Source: Longimicrobiales bacterium (lineage in GTDB: Bacteria > Gemmatimonadota > Gemmatimonadetes > Longimicrobiales > Gaopeijiaceae). Taken from it: DNA of 64,000 nt. Shown here in pieces: positions 62,118 to 64,000 of this stretch (the stretch's first letter is position 1; each line of letters begins with the position of its first letter). Both the position numbers and the translations under genes were made by a program. A model generated the notes under the pieces. That model had not been told where the DNA came from, made no database searches, and worked only from the letters and a program-made list of their open reading frames with translations. The DNA is taken from contig OX639991.1 in NCBI GenBank assembly GCA_951828585.1, forward strand, positions 1,272,576 to 1,336,575, given 5' to 3'.

Positions 62118-64000
62118 TCATCCACGGACGGCCAGCGCCCTGGCCACGATGTCGCGCTGAGCGACGGCGTGATTGCCGGGGTTGCCCTCGGCCGGGCTCG
62201 CCCGCTCGGGGCGCGACACGTGCAGCAGCCGGACCTCACGCGGGAACACGCCCCGCAGGCGCGGCAGGATGTAGGTCAGCGCGCCCATGTTCATCGGCTC
62301 CTCCTGGGTCCAGATCACCGCCTCCACATTCGGGTAGCGGTCGTGCAGGGCCCGGATTCCCTCGGTCGGGAAGGGGTAGAGCGTCTCGACGCGCGCGATC
62401 GCGGCGTCCTTCGCCTCGGCCCGCTCTTCCGCACCCGCGAGATCGTAGTAGACCTTCCCGCTGCACAGGATCAGCCGCCGTACCCGCTCCGCGTCCTCCG
62501 TCCTCTCGATCGCGGCGTCGTCGATCACCTGCCGGAAGCCGCCCTCGGCGAGTTCGCGCACCGCCGACTTCGCTTGGGGATGCCGCAGCAGGCTCTTGGG
62601 CGACATGACGATCAGCGGCCGCTCCGGTTCGCTGAAGGCCTGCCAGCGCAGGAGATGGAAAAACTGCGCCGGCGTTGTGGGGTACACCACCCGCATGTTG
62701 TCCTCGGCGCAGAGCTGCAGGAAGCGCTCCAGTCGCGCGCTGGAGTGCTCTGGACCCTGGCCCTCGTACCCGTGCGGCAGCAGGAGCGTCAGCCGCGACC
62801 GCTGTCCCCACTTCGACCACCCCGACGACAGGAACTGGTCGATCATCACCTGCGCGACGTTGACGAAGTCCCCGAACTGTGCTTCCCAGAGCACGAGATC
62901 GCGGTCGGCGGCGACTGCCACGCCGTACTCGAAGCCGATCGTGGCCGCCTCGGTCAGCGGCGAGTTGTAGATCTCGAAGCGCGTGTCCGACACCTCGGCC
63001 AGCGGTGAGTACTTTTCACCGGTCTTGGCGTCGTTGAGCACGAGATGGCGGTGGCTGAAGGTGCCCCGCTCCGAGTCCTGGCCGGAGAGCCGGATCGGGA
63101 TGCCGTCGGCTAGGAGGGACCCGATGCCCAGGGCCTCGGCCTGTCCCCAGGCCACCCGGAAGTCCGGTCCGAAGCCCTTGCCGCGCCTTGCGAGCTGCCG
63201 GGCCAGCTTGGGGTGGACGGTGAACCCGTCGGGAACGGTCAGCAGCGCCCGGTTGATCCGTTCGAGCTCGTCGAACGACACACCGGTGTCCCGCTGGAAC
63301 TCCTGGTCCACGGCGCTGTAGCTGGGCACCTGCCAGGGCGGGGCGGTCTCCTCCGGCGGGCGCTCGCGGCCATCCTTGATCTCACGAAGCCGGTCGGCCA
63401 TCGTGCGGACCCGCTCGTTGGCGTCCTGGGCGGAAATCAGTCCGCGCGCGACGAGTTCCCCGGCCCACTGCATGCGCACGGTCGGGTGGTCGTGGATCCA
63501 TCCGTAGAGGACGGGCTGTGTATACTCGGGCTCGTCGGCCTCGTTGTGGCCGTGGCGCCGGTACCCCATCAGGTCGATCACGGCGTCGGCGCGGAACCGG
63601 GCCCGGTAGGCCATCGCGAGACGCACCGCGGCCAGGCACTCCTCGGGTGCGTCGCCGTTGGCGTGGATGACCGGGATGTCGTACCCCTTGGCGAGGTCGC
63701 TGGAGTAGCGGGTGGAGCGGCCGTCGCCCGGGTTGGTCGTGAAGCCGACCTGGTTGTTGCCGATGATGTGGATGGTTCCTCCGACCTCGTAGCCGCGCAG
63801 ACGGGCCAGGTTGAGGGTCTCGGCCACGACGCCCTCGGCGGCGAAGGCGGCGTCCCCGTGGATGAGGATCGGCACGACCAGCGCCGGATCCCGCTCGCCG
63901 CCACCGTTTCGATCCACGTACTGCTGGGTGCGCGCCATTCCAAGAATGACCGGGTTCACGAATTCGAGATGGCTGGGATTGGGAGCCATGGTCACACGGA
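62118..64000 (-). CDS. sucA: 2-oxoglutarate dehydrogenase E1 component, 5' end beyond window
   Basis: The C-terminal 627 residues or so of an enzyme of about 930. It decarboxylates 2-oxoglutarate with TPP and reductively succinylates E2 in the citric acid cycle. Visible are PSHLEFVNPVILG, the TPP half-site HGDAAFAAEGVVAET and IIGNNQVGFTTNP, DLMGYRRHGHNEADEP, ERGTFSHRHLVL, GFEYGVAVA and LPHGYEGQGPEHSSARLERFLQL cut short here. The frame remains open past base 64000. It is 84 bases upstream of ilvA on the same strand. Confidence 0.95.
   Translation of the reverse strand, partial: RVTMAPNPSHLEFVNPVILGMARTQQYVDRNGGGERDPALVVPILIHGDAAFAAEGVVAETLNLARLRGYEVGGTIHIIGNNQVGFTTNPGDGRSTRYSSDLAKGYDIPVIHANGDAPEECLAAVRLAMAYRARFRADAVIDLMGYRRHGHNEADEPEYTQPVLYGWIHDHPTVRMQWAGELVARGLISAQDANERVRTMADRLREIKDGRERPPEETAPPWQVPSYSAVDQEFQRDTGVSFDELERINRALLTVPDGFTVHPKLARQLARRGKGFGPDFRVAWGQAEALGIGSLLADGIPIRLSGQDSERGTFSHRHLVLNDAKTGEKYSPLAEVSDTRFEIYNSPLTEAATIGFEYGVAVAADRDLVLWEAQFGDFVNVAQVMIDQFLSSGWSKWGQRSRLTLLLPHGYEGQGPEHSSARLERFLQLCAEDNMRVVYPTTPAQFFHLLRWQAFSEPERPLIVMSPKSLLRHPQAKSAVRELAEGGFRQVIDDAAIERTEDAERVRRLILCSGKVYYDLAGAEERAEAKDAAIARVETLYPFPTEGIRALHDRYPNVEAVIWTQEEPMNMGALTYILPRLRGVFPREVRLLHVSRPERASPAEGNPGNHAVAQRDIVARALAVRG

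Overview
The window is about 64 kb of gene-dense, GC-rich bacterial chromosome with genes on both strands and many 1-, 4-, 8- or 11-base stop/start overlaps. The gene content suggests a Gemmatimonadota-type organism, perhaps a host-associated or marine lineage. Pointers are several paralogous 6-bladed beta-propeller lipoproteins, a BlaI/M56 sensor pair, PadR with a permease-prefix membrane partner, a large BNR/sortilin-like repeat protein, penicillin acylase, YtcJ-like amidohydrolase and DUF2723. This placement is inferred from gene families, with no rRNA in the window to confirm it. I saw no rRNA, tRNA, CRISPR array, intact insertion sequence or prophage.

Layout. 1-12.3 kb: the 3' part of pckA, an M23 lipoprotein, a PadR/membrane-protein operon, two intact and one decayed beta-propeller lipoprotein genes, an EVE-domain protein, mmsA, and a BlaI repressor coupled to an M56 protease whose C-terminus is itself a propeller. 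12.5-15.6 kb: a class-III aminotransferase, an overlooked 45-residue membrane peptide and a sodium/solute symporter, chained by overlaps. 15.6-28.6 kb: an accessory stretch with a tail-to-tail restriction-modification pair, VapBC, a TIGR04255 three-gene set with a frameshift, Phd-VapC and Fic, mixed with housekeeping-type enzymes (amidohydrolase, DUF1295, penicillin acylase, YdeI).

28.9-41.5 kb: a UvrC-like GIY-YIG protein, an HD hydrolase, a short primary-type sigma factor with a clear promoter and terminator, RsgA, then a three-gene operon of a membrane protein, an SbcD-like phosphoesterase with a damaged active site and an SbcC/Rad50-like coiled-coil protein without Walker A. DUF2723 and trpE follow. 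41.5-64 kb: M20 dipeptidase, a small membrane protein, PspA-like protein, E1-alpha dehydrogenase, a V4R-like protein, DUF420 and heme A synthase, acyl-CoA dehydrogenase, patatin, a SusD remnant, two outer-membrane-type proteins, the BNR protein with a truncated VOC gene, exonuclease, quinone oxidoreductase, M28 peptidase, an MFS remnant, ilvA and the 3' part of sucA.

The best candidate for an undescribed system is the operon at 33694-37537. It keeps the Mre11-Rad50 layout (phosphoesterase followed by a coiled coil with a CxxC hook) but has lost key catalytic motifs in both proteins and has gained a multi-pass membrane partner. Other leads are the M56-propeller sensor with a dyad between its -35 and -10 boxes, the TIGR04255 triad next to VapBC, and the 45-residue peptide in front of the symporter. 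Gene decay is frequent: a propeller, a triad member, a SusD, an OFA-type transporter and probably a VOC gene are all broken.
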